A stretch of DNA of 64,000 nucleotides from Streblospio benedicti (GCA_019095985.1 CM032661.1:10947453-11011452); one strand, 5' to 3'. Positions 46,277 through 58,527 are shown, counted from the first letter of the stretch. Translations and numbers: made by a program. The notes: generated from the sequence alone by a model not told the origin.

Positions 46277-49200
46277 GTATACCCTCACAATACATACACT
46301 TTATACGTACCCGACAAGCTTTTGTCATCTTACATTAAAATTACACCTCTTAAATCTGTTTACGCTTAGATGGTAGGGAATAATTGGTCGATATTTAAAA
46401 CCGCATGTGCGTTGTTCGTGCTACCCACGCTTCTGAATTGCATAGACTACTGAACTTTAATTTGAACAAACATTTGGTGATGGTGTTGTCCTGATTGACT
46501 TTGTGATTTGATTTCTTTAAATATATTTGAAAATAGCGAGGCCGTGACTGAAGGTTATGTATTGAATTATCGTTATTTTATCACAAACGTGCATTTTTAA
46601 TTAATTTCCATGGGCATGGCGTGCTTAGATCTAGTCGTTTGAATTATGAAAGTCGTTTCTATCCACCTTTCATCGTACAGCTAGTGCCATTTGCTTTGAC
46701 GTTTTCCTCTCCTTAGAATGAAAAATCTGTCCAACGTGTTAACGCGTTTAACTATGAATGTTAGGTCTAGATATATGTGTCCAAGACTTAAGCAATCACA
46801 ATTTTTCAAACCTGTGCTGGTAGGGCGTCCACTTAAATAACAATGAGATTTGAAGTATAGTGAAAAATTTCAAACTTTTGCACAACAAAGATCTTATGAT
46901 TGAAAACGAGAAAATTATTTTGCAATTTAATTAAAATAGAACACTTATGTGCTGATCATAATTAAAATGGTTATGCATATGAAAATAAAATTTATAATAG
47001 GAATATGAAATGCCATTTTTTGGTAGATCTACATAGCAAAATAAAAATGCCCATTCATGTTAGTGGTCACTATTATGTAAACTAATAAAAATAATAAAAA
47101 TTGCAATGTAGATCTTGCAATTAAGAAAATAGCGTTTCATCCCCCACAATTTTTATTATGATATTCATTACCTTTTTTTAGTTGTTAAAAAATGTTACTC
47201 CATGAACTTGCTGTCAGCGCATTACAACAAAAGTTTATAGTTTTTAATTAAAGCCTGAAAAGACTTATTAAAAAAATCCTGTGTACAACATAGGTATACT
47301 TGCTGCATAAACATGGCAACTTGTTGATTTGCGAAGGTCCCAACATTGAAGCTGCTGCTGGCAAGGAAGATTATTGCACATAGAATCCTTCATTAAATGA
47401 TGTAAAATTAAAGATCATAAATAACTGTCGCCGTGGTCAAGATCAGATGACAATTTTGTATTTCACTTGGGTAAAAAATGAAGTTCCATCTAAACGTACC
47501 TTTCCATTATTTGAGCTAATATATATAGGTTGGCTCATGAACCAACTAAATCTTCATTTTGATACATTTATGCAGGACTTGGATATTGCCCTTTTTCTTT
47601 TAAACCCACCCTGCCCTGGTTTTAATGGGTAAAAGCGGGCAGGGTGGCGTTGAACTTGTCACTCCCCTGATTTCCCCACCAGGGTTCCGCCTGGACCCTG
47701 TGAATCATACTGTTGATCTATGATCATAGGCTAGTGATCATATAAATGAGGTCAAGTGATCAATCGCAGCTAAGTATCAGATTGGTGTGGTGGGTTGAAC
47801 CAATCAGGTTGCAGTATATAAACAGGTCACATAAATTATGTTAATCCACTCTCAGGAGAAACATTTCAGATGTCTATTTGCTTGACATCTGATATTCAGA
47901 GTGTAAAAAATAGGCTTTGCCTTAAATAGTTTAGAGTTGTAATCAGATTTTTCCCCGTTAATTTTTGTGAATTATTTATGCATTTTCGTTTTAGGGGAAG
48001 AACAGATCTAGGAGATGTCACTCCTCACAATATAAAACAACTGAAGCGTTTGAATCAAGTAGTGTTCCCCGTAACATACAACGATAAATTTTACAAAGAT
48101 GTTCTGGAAGTTGGTGAACTTGCAAAACTAGGTATGCTCTATGTATTTTAAGTAAAATATTATCCACATGGTACGCAAGACAAGTACAGCGTAGCAACAT
48201 ATGCTATATTTGCTTAATAACAAAATTTTACTGTAACCTGTATATTTCATACTATGTTATATCACTAGATAAGATTATAACCTACATAACAAGGTGTAAT
48301 CAGTAAAAATTGAATCTATAATCAGAGAAAATCGAATTTTAGTAAAAGCCTATGGTAACCTTTCTTGTACCCGCATTGTTTATTACAGGGTTCACTTAGG
48401 ATTGCATCATTGGAGATTGTATTTAAAAATGAAGCAAAAACTTTGCTGTGTTACTATAGTATTTTTAATGTTTTTGATTGGAGTAATTCCAGTGGAATTG
48501 CATGGCTTTTGAATCAGCCATCTTTGTTTATACAAGTATGGCGTTACAAGTGCAATGAGAATGGGTATATTTTGTGGAGGACGGATGGATTTGTGAGTGC
48601 TGCTTGTCCTGATGAAGCGTGGTATTTTCCCACCTAATCCTGACCATGCTGTCACAGATTCTTTTTCATCATATTTGCGTCTTTTTCCGAGTGCGCCAAC
48701 GCAGCTTTACATCACATACGGCTCAGACAATAACAAAGGTCAAACAACCGATGGCCATATCAATCTGACAAGGAAGAGGGTCCCCTGCTCAAGAGGATCC
48801 TGAACTTTCATGTTCTAGTTATTGGTGTTCACTTACTTCATTTTCAAGGTATTGGAGGTCTGAAATAAACTTTACCAATGACACTATGAAGTTGGTACAG
48901 ATCTAAGCTCAATATCCTGTGAAAGTTAATTTTTGTTCTTAAAATTAGTTGAATAAGAACACATTTGTTTTGTAGCCATGCAAGATTGTTTGATTACTAC
49001 AACTCTTCTACAAAGATAAAAGATTGATATTGCTGGGACTGATGGAATTTGTAAAGTGTGAATAACTAACTCTGCAGGTTCACATCAGCCCCAGTAATTC
49101 GATCATTCACAACATGAAGTACACCACCCAATGAAGTCTTCATTCAAACTTGTGAACGGAGAAATGTCAAGAGGACTCCACTATGTATATGCTATTTGTT

Positions 49201-51428
49201 TTATACTAAGGATGCTATTTAATCTGTGAAATCAACTAGTGGGAGACCGATGGGCAAAGTTAGCCGAAGACAAACTCGTCTTCACAGGACTTTACCCGCT
49301 AGCCCTTGGCAAGTGAAAGTTGTGCCTGGGCTAGTTATTTTCTAAAGTACTTGCTCAAATCGGCAAGTGGTTTTTAGGCTACACATCGTAATATTTGCAT
49401 AAAAAACTAGTATTGAATGGTAACAATTTTATTTATATTATTGCCTTAAACACATTAAGCCATTTCACAAAACATCGATCAAGAGAAGTATAACTGATAT
49501 ATTGCAGTATCACAATATTCATTATATTCAATAATTACATCAATCATTTATCAAATAAAAATATGTTACTTGCTCAATGGGGCAAGTGAAATTAAAAGTT
49601 AATGTAAAGCCTGCTTCAATCTCACTCCTGATGGACAACCAACTGTTGCAGTCTCGCTACTTACAGGTGGTGGGAACCCAGTAAGGGGACCGTAATTATA
49701 TTCTTTTACAGATGCGCCAATGAATCATTATAATCCCTGATATAAAAATAAAACTGACATACATCTTTTTTTTTTTTTTTATTAAATTCACACCGATGAA
49801 GCAACAAATTGCGTTTTTTCATTACAATATCTGCCGGTGAACCTGATTCCACAAGGTGCAAAAGTCATTTTAGCTCGTCGACATGGTATTCTTGGCTTAA
49901 ATCGCCGTAAAACCATGTGATAAACACTATCTTGCAGCAGGGGTCGATTTAGCCGCTGCCCCATGGCCAGTTAAAATGGTCTGGGGCCAGTTGACTCTGT
50001 CTTGATCTGGCCCATTTGGCCAGTTGGAATAACATGAATATTGGAGCCCAAAAAATCACAGGGCTGTCAAGACTCGCGGTTTTTGACAATGAAATCAGCA
50101 TTACAGCCAGTTCAATGATTAGTTACCGCTTTTGCTTAATCCAAAACAATATTTGAAATACACACTTATTTGCTTATTAAACCAAAAATCATGACATTAC
50201 TGACAAGCCGTGGTTAGTGGCTGTTCCACTACTCTGGACATAAGCTTGGCATACAAGGATATGGTCAAATAATATTTCTCACTCTGATAAAGTCAATAGT
50301 TTTTTTCGCAATCACGTATATTGCAAAACAAAACTTCACCATTAACTGGCCTGAATATAAAAACATTAAATATTAAAAAGTAATTCAATTCGAAACTCAA
50401 ATTTCATGATTTTATTGAACATTTTGACAAACCGGCAATCCAATTTCTCCTTTGAACCTTCCATTTTCTATGAGAGATCAAAGCGATCGATCTATTAGTG
50501 TTAATTTTCTGTGATGTTTGCCGCTGTGAGAACCACGGTAATTATATGTGTGTGTTTAAAGTTCACGTACTAGTATTTAGGCCACCTCACTCGGACTCGT
50601 ACTTGTCTTGTTTAATTTGCAACGTTTGCGTGGCAAAGGTACATGGTCTCAAATCTGCGCATGCGCTATCAAATGGAAGCGCCATATTGAAAACAAAAAC
50701 AAAGAGGAAATTTAACAGTAATTTTTATTTCATGGACAACATGCTAAAAATTATGTTTGGAATAAACTGCCAATGGAATAGTCATGTATTCATCAAAGAG
50801 ATGCTACTGACAAACGGACAGTGCATTTGTTTTGATAAGCAGATTACAACAATAACATTCCGCACTGAGGCCTTTATTTTTTGATTTTCCGGTTAACACA
50901 CCCGCAGCTAAAAAAAACAGGATTTAGGAATAAAAATAAAATTGACAAAATGGTATTTTTTTAATTCCGCCGCTGAAAAAAACGGGCGATAATACGAGAC
51001 GTTGAATCAAATGGCCTGTTCCGACTTAAAATACTCATTGGAATCGTTTCCGATAAACATCATACTATAACAGTAACGTGTCCTATTGTGTAATAAATGA
51101 ACTGTTATCCATTATATTGCATGTATATGTCCATGTGGTGGATATTTAAAGAAGTACAAACATATTATTAAGTGAAGAATAAGCTTGTTTTTCCAAGCTG
51201 CATCTCTGATAAGGCACCTGTCATGGCGATGTCGAAGTTGTCATATTTTCTTTAAAAAACTTAAATTATTCATCTCCCATGCCTCATCTAATTATGTCTT
51301 TTATTCCGGGTTACAACATAGGCGATTGGGAAACTACTGATCAAATGTGGAAGTCGAATAGTTAGTGTTTCCTACAAAATGCATTTCCAATTGTACTAGT
51401 ACTCGGCACAGATGAAAGATAGATGGTT

Positions 51429-51460
<32 letters not shown>

Positions 51461-54400
51461 GTCTTGCCACCGTATCACCATAAAACTGTCGATGTTTTTA
51501 TTATTTTGTATGCTGACTGACCGTTATGAGACCATGACCCTTTTTTCTTTTTTTCCGACTGTATGGAAAAAATTTCAGAAAAAATATTTCTCAAACAAAG
51601 AATATAATTACGGTCCCCTAAGCAGAGTACACTTTTTACAAAATTTATTTGATCTTGTTATCTAGGTCTACAATCTATGGATGAAACTGCTGATGGATCA
51701 TTGAATGTCCTGGGAATCATTGTGCTCCAATGAGTAGCTTTCTAGTTAAAGATAAATAATGAGGATTGTCGGCCAATTTATAAAAAATAGGACCCGTGGG
51801 GTGGGTGGGTGGTGGTTACCAACGGCGAAAATTCAAGGTGGTGGTGGGGTGCATCAAGCGTCGCCAAATTGCGCTGAAATAGTTTTTTTTTATGATCTGG
51901 ACACCTGAGAAGTTGGGTTTATTGAGCAGTAAGATCAGACAGAGTCCACAAAGTGGGATACTATTCTGTTGTCTATGAAATGCCTGACTTGCAAAAGCAC
52001 ATATGATGCTGCAGTTGAAAGCAAATTTATTTCAGCATGGAATAAGATTAGCTTGGTCAAAAACCAATTTTTGTGGGTTCACTTTAAACCACCTTGATGA
52101 CCATTTCCCTTTGACAAAAAAAAGCCGTGGACAGAAATAATGGGTTTCGTGAGCTTTTTTTGCTGGAAAATTGCATGTTTTTGGTATTGAATTTTTGTTT
52201 TCTCTTTCTTTAAAGCTTACTTCAATGACATTGTTGTTGGTGCTGTTTGCTGCAGAGAAGACAAAACTGAAGGACAAAGAAGATTATACATTATGACGTT
52301 GGGATGTCTTGCGCCATATCGAAGGCTTGGAATAGGTAGGTTGGTTAACTTAAATACATGCCAAAATCTGATTAGATTTTAGTCAGTGTTGGCATCAATA
52401 TGTATCAAAGAAATCATGATAATCATTTTTGGTAAAATGCTGTAACTTTTTTTTTCATCAGTTGCTTGACACTTTTGATTTTCCTTATATGTCAACATGA
52501 CTCGTGAAATTGGAAAAATAAATGTTAATCACTTGTATAAATGACATAATTGAAGAATTTAAGAAAAAATAAAACAGTGATATGATATATTTAATTTGTT
52601 ATACATGTCGAAAGGACGTGTGAAATGAGGAAAATAAATGTCTTGAAGTGATGTTTATGACGTTTTCTGCTTGCAATAATTTATGAATATTAATACCCAT
52701 GCAACTAAAGAATAATCAAATTAATGTCAAGTGATATTTTTGACATACTGTAAAACTAGAATATTTCGTGGCTATTAAATTTTGCGATTTTCATCTATAA
52801 ATTATTTTGTGACTTGAATTTTGAGAAATTTGCCCATCCTGGACCTACTTTACATTGGCTATTAATGTTTGCTGACTATTTAAGTTTGCGTTTTTGCACC
52901 TACCCGCGAAATTCGCAAATTAAATTGTGCGCTAACATTCAATTTACAGTATTCAAAATTACGATTTTCCAATTACAGCTTTTATGTTAAGTCAAAAGTA
53001 TTATCCCTAAGCTTAGTTTTTTATTTTCGCCATTTTGTGGACATTGTTTTCATGTTTCAAAAAAAAATTTAACTAACGTCTGAAGCAAAGGATGGTTCGA
53101 ATTGGCCAGACAGACATATAGTTCACAATTTATATTAATCGTAACTACATTTTATTGAAGCTACTAAGGTTCAATATAAACCGTCTCATCCCAATAACAA
53201 TGCATGATTGCTTGCAGACATTATTTTGCTCTGTAAATGCTTTCAAACATCCTTATTTGTGATCTGGCATTAAAAGAAAATCAAATGCTAATTGATTACA
53301 AATAAATGTAGCTGTTTAACATGTAATATTTGAACGATTTCTAGTCTCAAATTTTAATTATAGAATTTGATTTTTTTTAGATGTAGTCAAGTGCTCATTT
53401 TGTTTGTCCTGTTCCAACAATAAATATAGGTCTATACAGAATACCAGTTAAGCATCTTTCACCTTGAGTTGATTTGTATTTATTATATTCACACAAACAA
53501 CTACGATTATCCAACAATGCGTGTCATAGGTTAATATCTTTAGACCAGCCTTTCCTAGTCGGTTTTGAATTAATTTGCGCCTGATGGATAAATGATGACA
53601 AATCATTATTTCTGAAAATTATTGGACATTTTGGCTGGTCACATACTGGCCATTTTGCTTCGCCCCTTTTTTGCTGGTTGCATTGTGAAAGTTCGCTAAC
53701 CGGTTTGCTTATTTGCTACTAGAAGCGTGCTTTTGCATCTTTAGGTGACAGGCGAACCAAATAAGTGCACAAGATGGCAAACCATAGAATGATAGTTGAA
53801 TACAATTTGCATGGAACATGCATACACTTAACACTAAACTCGTGGACATTTCTCTGAAAATCCTATTATTTGGTACACAGTGCTTGGTCTCATTTTGTTT
53901 TAGAATTTTCTTTTATGCCGTGTGGTTTAACAATTGATGCACCACATCATAACCCGGATTACCGTGATTGATACCCTAGCCCGTGAAAATAAAAAAATCA
54001 ATTTTGAGCTAATTAATCTTTTTTTTTCAACATCAGTACCCCGGCAAGGCGTGATGATTAGTATGCCGTTTTTATCATTAGAATTGCACCAGGACAGTCA
54101 AAATCCCACAAAATGAACGCAAAAAAGATGGTGAGCAATTTAGGCTCACGTAGAGCCTCTTGTTAGTTTTGATGGTGTAGGAACGATCACATGTTACTTT
54201 CTTTTCCAGGAAGTGAAATGCTAAAACATGTCCTAAAGATTTGTGAGGCTGATGGGAATTATGACAATATATATTTGTAAGTATTCTAAATATCCTAGTA
54301 TGCTAATTTTATTTAGGAAGGTCATAATTGTTCCGTATTCTAACAGTGTAATGTACTAATTTGTAATCCTTATCTTTTCAGACATGTTCAAGTTAATAAT

Positions 54401-54565
54401 GAGAGTGCAATTTCTTTCTATGACAAATTCGGCTTTGCAATTGTTGAGAAGAAGGAAAATTATTATAAGAGAATTGAACCCGCAGATGCATTTGTTTTAC
54501 AAAAGACATTTAGAAAAAAAGATGAGGTACTCCATAGTCCAAGTGACAAGAAGAATGAATCATAG
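46269..54565 (+). CDS. NAA50: N-alpha-acetyltransferase 50 (NatE catalytic subunit), complete
   Basis: Five exons: 46269-46276, 47995-48131, 52216-52335, 54210-54276, 54382-54565; 516 coding bases, 171 residues, all GT-AG. NAA50 acetylates the N-terminal Met of Met-hydrophobic proteins as part of the NatE complex with NAA10/NAA15 on ribosomes, and supports sister-chromatid cohesion. The GNAT fold is visible: FPVTYND at 27-33 (substrate binding), LYIMTLGCLAPYRRLGIG at 72-89 with the RxxGxG acetyl-CoA loop, H112 and Y73 (catalytic pair of the human enzyme), and YY at 138-139. Length matches human (169) with no gaps at these positions. The start is set by MTRGRTDLGDVTPHN, aligned to the human N terminus. 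The C-terminal tail is charged and divergent. Long introns 1-3 are full of repeats. It appears functional. Confidence 0.96.
46980..47222. mobile_element. partial copy of the 7270-7840 MITE
   Basis: GTAGATCT, ATTCATTACC and GTTACTCCATGAACTTGCT follow the same order as 7720-7840. It lies in NAA50 intron 1. Confidence 0.7.
47797..47825 (+). promoter_or_regulatory. CCAAT and TATA motifs in NAA50 intron 1
   Basis: AACCAATCAGG followed closely by GTATATAAACAGG. The spacing is shorter than usual. It could be an internal promoter or an old terminal repeat; the surrounding 47700-47900 has no coding signal. Confidence 0.3.
47995..48131 (+). CDS. NAA50: NAA50 exon 2
   Basis: Encodes residues 3-48 and the first base of codon 49; includes the substrate-binding FPVTYND loop. 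Acceptor CGTTTTAG, donor GTATGC. Confidence 0.95.
48240..48355. mobile_element. fragment of the 906-bp TTAA element
   Basis: ACTATGTTATATCACTAGAT ... GAGAAAATCGAATTTTAGTA resembles the right interior of 60719-61624. Lies in NAA50 intron 2. Confidence 0.5.
48389..48803 (+). pseudogene. unrecognised exon-like or retrocopy fragment in NAA50 intron 2
   Basis: From a good acceptor (TTTATTACAG) a frame runs 83 codons: SLRIASLEIVFKNEAK, DWSNSSGIAWLLNQPSLF, CNENGYILWRTDGFVS. After a one-base shift near 48630 it continues NPDHAVTDSFSSYLRLFPSA and TQLYITYGSDNNKGQ to a stop at 48801-48803. The amino-acid pattern is coding-like. Family unknown; it is neither NAA50 nor an evident transposon protein. Confidence 0.45.
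48810..51220. other. NAA50 intron 2, no gene seen
   Basis: Contains short dispersed motifs such as GGCAAGTG in both orientations (49300-49590), GGCCAGTT repeats near 49970-50020, and an NRF1-like GCGCATGCGC at about 50658. The 128-codon frame at 50498-50884 has no protein-like features and is not accepted. Confidence 0.5.
51221..51400. repeat. dispersed repeat related to 531-700
   Basis: GTTGTCATATTTT, then CATCTC(T/C)CATGC and TCATCT follow in the same order at both places. Element class unknown. A run of 29 T follows at 51432-51460. Confidence 0.45.
51432..51460. repeat. poly-T run, 29 bp
   Basis: Uninterrupted T run preceded by A and followed by GTCTTGCC; could be the A tail of a minus-strand retrotransposed copy, but no body was recognised. 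Confidence 0.9.
52216..52335 (+). CDS. NAA50: NAA50 exon 3
   Basis: Residues 49-89 with the acetyl-CoA loop RRLGIG at its end and Y73. Acceptor TTTAAAG, donor GTAGGT. Confidence 0.95.
52747..52952. mobile_element. ACTGTAAAACTAGAA-family MITE
   Basis: Left end ACTGTAAAACTAGAA, right end TTTACAGT, about 206 bp, flanked by AT. Interior contains TAAGTTTGCG and GCGAAATTCGC. Related copies: 14664, 20690, 55204. Confidence 0.7.
52953..54209. other. NAA50 intron 3, no gene seen
   Basis: AT-rich with no exon or clear repeat ends; short open frames lack splice or family support. Confidence 0.5.
54210..54276 (+). CDS. NAA50: NAA50 exon 4
   Basis: Residues 90-110 and two bases of L111 (SEMLKHVLKICEADGNYDN). 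Acceptor TTTTCCAG, donor GTAAGT. Confidence 0.95.
54382..54565 (+). CDS. NAA50: NAA50 terminal exon 5
   Basis: Completes L111, then H112, NNESAISFYDKFGF, ENYYKRIEPADAFVLQK and a divergent tail VLHSPSDKKNES before TAG. Acceptor CTTTTCAG. Confidence 0.96.
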
Positions 54566-55077
54566 CACAGTGAACTTTTTGTGATGCATTATATATCTCT
54601 CCTTGTGATACAGTCTGTTGAATGCTTGGTTTTATAAAGTGAGAAGGACATTGAAGTGTGCAAGATAGGCATCCGTGTGATATGGTTGCAGTTAGTATTA
54701 TGGACGATCAGTATGACAGATCTTTGCCACGCTTGAAATGTTTCAAATGATTTATTCAGTTCTTTGCGGGTGCTAGTTGCCTCTTGATGGCAACCTTTCA
54801 TGAAAAAAAGGATAATCTCTTGGCAAAAAGTAGTCGTTGAAAATTGAGAAGAATACAGAACAGGGCATTCATTCAGCTTTGTGGGATTACAATGAGAAAC
54901 CTGCCATCTAGCATGGCTTTATAAATGTCGCTGGCCTGTATAGTATGCAAGTTTTTGTCTTGACATTTTTTGAAATTTTTCTCAATTTGTGCAGTGTGAT
55001 AATTGTACAGTACATCTACAGTACTGGGTTGTAGTGTGAGTGAATCATTTTTTAATGAACAATCCTTGTTTGACATA

Positions 55078-55083
55078 AATAAA
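55078..55083 (+). terminator. NAA50: polyadenylation signal AATAAA of NAA50
   Basis: First AATAAA after the stop, about 510 bp downstream, followed within 40 bp by a GT-rich stretch (GTGTTTGTTTT). It gives a 3' UTR of about 0.53 kb. Confidence 0.65.
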
Positions 55084-55203
55084 TGCCTTCATATTGATAG
55101 TGTTTGTTTTAAATGTGTCAAATGATTTTATTTAGTTGGTTGAGTGTGTCCCTACTCTTTTGCTGTAAGCGGCATTTGGCAACCTTTCAATGACAAAAAG
55201 GAT

Positions 55204-55412
55204 ACTGTAAAACTAGAAATGTTGGGGATGATTTAAATTGCGCATTACGTGGGTAGGTTCAAAATACTAACTCCAATAGTCAACAAACATTAATAGCCTA
55301 TGTAAAGTAGGTCACAGGATAGACTACAATTGCCAAATTAAATAAGCACAAAATAATCTATAGATGAAAATTGCAAAATTTTATAGCCACAGATTATTCT
55401 AGTTTTACGGTG
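55204..55412. mobile_element. ACTGTAAAACTAGAA-family MITE, inverted copy
   Basis: Left ACTGTAAAACTAGAA, right TTCTAGTTTTACGGT. The interior matches 52747-52952 in the opposite direction (CAACAAACATTAATAGCC). Lies just after NAA50. Confidence 0.75.
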
Positions 55413-55475
55413 ACTAGATTGACCATGGACCTTTAATAGTAAAATTGACTGAATATAGTAAGCAGTGTAGTCTCG

Positions 55476-56569
55476 TCTATATATATAAAGGAAGAGGCGA
55501 TTTTTTTGTCAAAAAAGGTGTTTTAACCACAAGACGCACATACCCCAAATCATGTGTGTACAATCAGGAGAGTACTTGGTGGTCGTTATGATGTCATATT
55601 TCAAACCACACAAATTGGTTTTATGATAAAAACAATAAAAACAATTTTTGAGAAGTGTAATGCTGCTTTCAGCGCCATGTTTTTTAAATGTATGTGATAT
55701 GTTCAACTGCACCTCACAGTACATTCAGCTACGGTATATTCATTGTGCCAGTGGAGGGGTGCAGAAAGTATGGGTTCATTTTGGGCTGAGGTGGTGGTGG
55801 TTGGGAGGTGAGGGGTTATGGTTGGTTGTGATGAAATGAGGTGAAGGCGGGAGCATTTAATCTGCTCCAGATCTAATCAGGTGCAACCCGAGCAGTAGCC
55901 GGGGGGAGGGAGTATTAGATGGATCAATCATATGTAGTCATGTAGATGTAGTGTGGTGTATACCCGGTATGTATGTCACATGATATGACGATGGAAGGAA
56001 GGTGATGAAGGTGCATTTAATCTTTCCCACACCTGTATAATGGTGGGAGCTGTTGTGAGGGATGGGGGAACGATTGATGTCTGTTCCAGCCCAGATTTGT
56101 TGAGGGGTGGTGGGAGATGATATGTTGGTGAGGAAGGGAGGAGCATTTCATCTCTTCTAGATTTCATGTTTCAAAACCGAGCAGTAGGAAGGGGGTGATG
56201 GAGATGCATATAGACTGATCTGGACTTGTTTATATGGGGATGGCGTAGAGGGTTGGGAAGAGAAGAGAGTGCTGTCGACCGAATGAAGGGTAGAGGAGGG
56301 TGGAACATTTAATCTGTTCCACACCTGTTTACCAGGGGTAGCAGAAGCTGGAGGGAGGGATTTAGAGGGTTCAATCATTGCCATATACATGTAGTGTGTA
56401 TGGCCATGACTTATGCTGATGGAGGTGTATTCTATCCGTCTCAGACCTGTATTCTGACGGGAGCTGGTGTGAGAAAATTGGTACAGAAGGAAGGATTGGG
56501 AGGGAGGAGGATTTAATGTGTTCCGGATCTCTTCTGTTTCAACCCGAGCAGCGCCCGGTATACAGCTAG
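55476..56569 (+). mobile_element. non-autonomous Helitron copy 2, nearly complete
   Basis: Starts TCTATATATATAAAGG and ends GAGCAGCGCCCGGTATACAG with CTAG, then host T. This fits the Helitron TC...CTRR rule with a 3' GC-rich hairpin (CGAGCAGCGCCCG region) and insertion before T. The base before TC is G, not the usual A. Interior G-rich minisatellite-like units include GTGGTGG and TTTAATCTG. Homologous to 10571-11662 in reverse. No coding capacity; mobilised, if ever, by an autonomous partner. Confidence 0.82.
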
Positions 56570-56739
56570 TTATTTATATTATATTTCTGTTCTCTTCTGC
56601 CATTTTGTATCAAACTTATATTTTTATTATTTTTAATTTTTAGAAGTTTTCGACATCTTAAGTTTCCTTTTCAATTAAATGAAAATAAACTACATATCAT
56701 TAAGTATGTTACGTCTAGATCAGTAACACTATAGACACT

Positions 56740-57670
56740 AATCTGAGAAGTGGCTGCCCTTGCAGCATAGAAGAGCAATTTATAATCTGTCTATGGGATC
56801 ATTCACAAATGACGTCATCCGGCATGGGGGGGGTGTCTACCACTTGGATGATGTCACCTTTTGAAAAAAAAGTCCTAGTTATTTAACAGTGTTTCAACTT
56901 AATTTCTGACATGTTAAGTGAGTTGTGTACTATCTACCACATTGCCTCATTTGCTTTATGTCCTCAATACATTTGTAAAATTATGTCTAAATTATGGACA
57001 TCTATATATTCAAATGTATTTATAGTATCGCACAGTTAAATCATTGTTAAATGTTATCGTGAAACCTTGTCACACGGGTGGGGGGGTGAGCCAAAGATGA
57101 CGTCACTTGGGGGGGGTGCTGCAAAGATGACTTAAAGGTGACAAGGGGAGGGGGTAAAAAGGCCAAAAATCAGGTGACGTCATTTGTGAACGATCCCTAT
57201 GTTTTATACGATTAAGAATAACCTTGTAAATATTTCCTTCCCATCCACTGTACAGTTGTCATACAGATCTGATGTAAGATACAATAGGGTTAAAATTCTC
57301 CACTCCGACGCATACAAATATAGTTTTTATTGTAGTACCATTCGTATATGGAATATGCTTCCTATGGAAATATTAGATGCAGGATCTATTGAAATTTTTA
57401 AAGCCAAGTCAGTAATATGGATGACCCCTTTACATTGGGAGAAAGTATGTAATACATGGACCCTTGTTTAGTACTGTATTCATTAGAAATGTTGCTGTTG
57501 TTATTGTTTTTTTTTGTTCTTGTTGTTTTTCTAATTCACTGTGATTGTTTTTTTTTTATTATTGCACTTGTTTATAATTAATTCATGTACATGGTATGTC
57601 ACAAATGCATAAAATTTCCTGTACGGCCATCGGCCCTTTCGGAAATAAAGATTGAAGATTGAAGATTAAA
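56740..57670 (+). mobile_element. LINE 3' end split by a MITE
   Basis: Coding remnants QHRRAIYNLS (56770-56794) and, after the MITE, FYTIKNNLV, STIRIWNMLPMEIL and FKAKS (57201-57415) are CR1/jockey-like ORF2 C terminus. The 3' UTR ends with CGGCCATCGGCCCTTTCGG and a tail of GATTGAA units. Removal of the MITE and one TAT restores the reading frame across the site. Confidence 0.78.
56795..57197. mobile_element. MITE with TAT duplication, nested in a LINE
   Basis: GGGATCATTCACAAATGACG and its inverted match at 57175-57197 with one mismatch. TAT flanks both sides (56792-56794, 57198-57200). The interior has G-runs and several TGACGTCA sites. 403 bp, non-coding. Confidence 0.85.
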
Positions 57671-58527
57671 GTCCAAAGCCCAGTCACAATACAAACCGTG
57701 ACCGCTGTACTGCATACCATAGCCCACGGGGATGGTTCCGCTTTTCACCTATTATCGCAGCTGGAAGTGTCATTTTTGCTACGTCGATAATGGGTGAATT
57801 TACCGTGGCGTCAATTGCCGCCAAATGTTCACGAAATAGCTGCTTCTTTGGGGGGTTACTATATACTCATTGTTCCTTTAATCTGTGTTTTTTCTATATG
57901 TACAGATTCTCACAAACTTTATCTAAACATCCATTCCAAATACTTATGCAATACGGCATGAAATCAATTAAATATTAGTCTGAGAACTTTGGTCTTCGTT
58001 TAATATGATCACCCCAAAAGTAGCAAAAGTGAACCCGAAATCCTGAAAAACCCTACAGGGTGAACCTCGTTCATATTTGGTATGTATATAAAAAATTGGT
58101 ATACTTTACCGGCCACCTATAAAAGAAAAAGATTAACAACCGGCCCTGTGCGTTCGACGTATCAATGATACGTCAATCGTTTGAAAATTTGTTCTTGTTG
58201 CTGTATAATCAGATGGAGCGCCCTATATGTAAAACGTATGCTATTCGTCCGAATTCTTTGTATGATTAGCATTTTTGGTCTGTATATTTAGTCACTTTCT
58301 AAAAACTGTATTTCATGAAAATTTTCTATTACAAATTTGTTCATAATGAAGAAAACAGGCAGTTCTGTTAATATAAAGCATGCAGAGTACATACAAAGTA
58401 GCCAACTTTCGCCTCAAAGTCGGCATTTTTCATAATTTTTTGGTGAAAATAAGCAAATATGGTACAAAACGCTATAATATATTCCAATTACTGAATAAAC
58501 CTTGTGTATGATGTAGGTATGTTTTGT
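57671..58527. other. no gene seen
   Basis: No supported exon, RNA gene or element ends. One near-palindrome around GACGTATCAATGATACGTC (58157-58175). Confidence 0.5.

Noticed and set aside
50498-50884. 128-codon ORF in NAA50 intron 2
   Set aside because: No domain, no splice context and irregular composition; chance opening is more likely.
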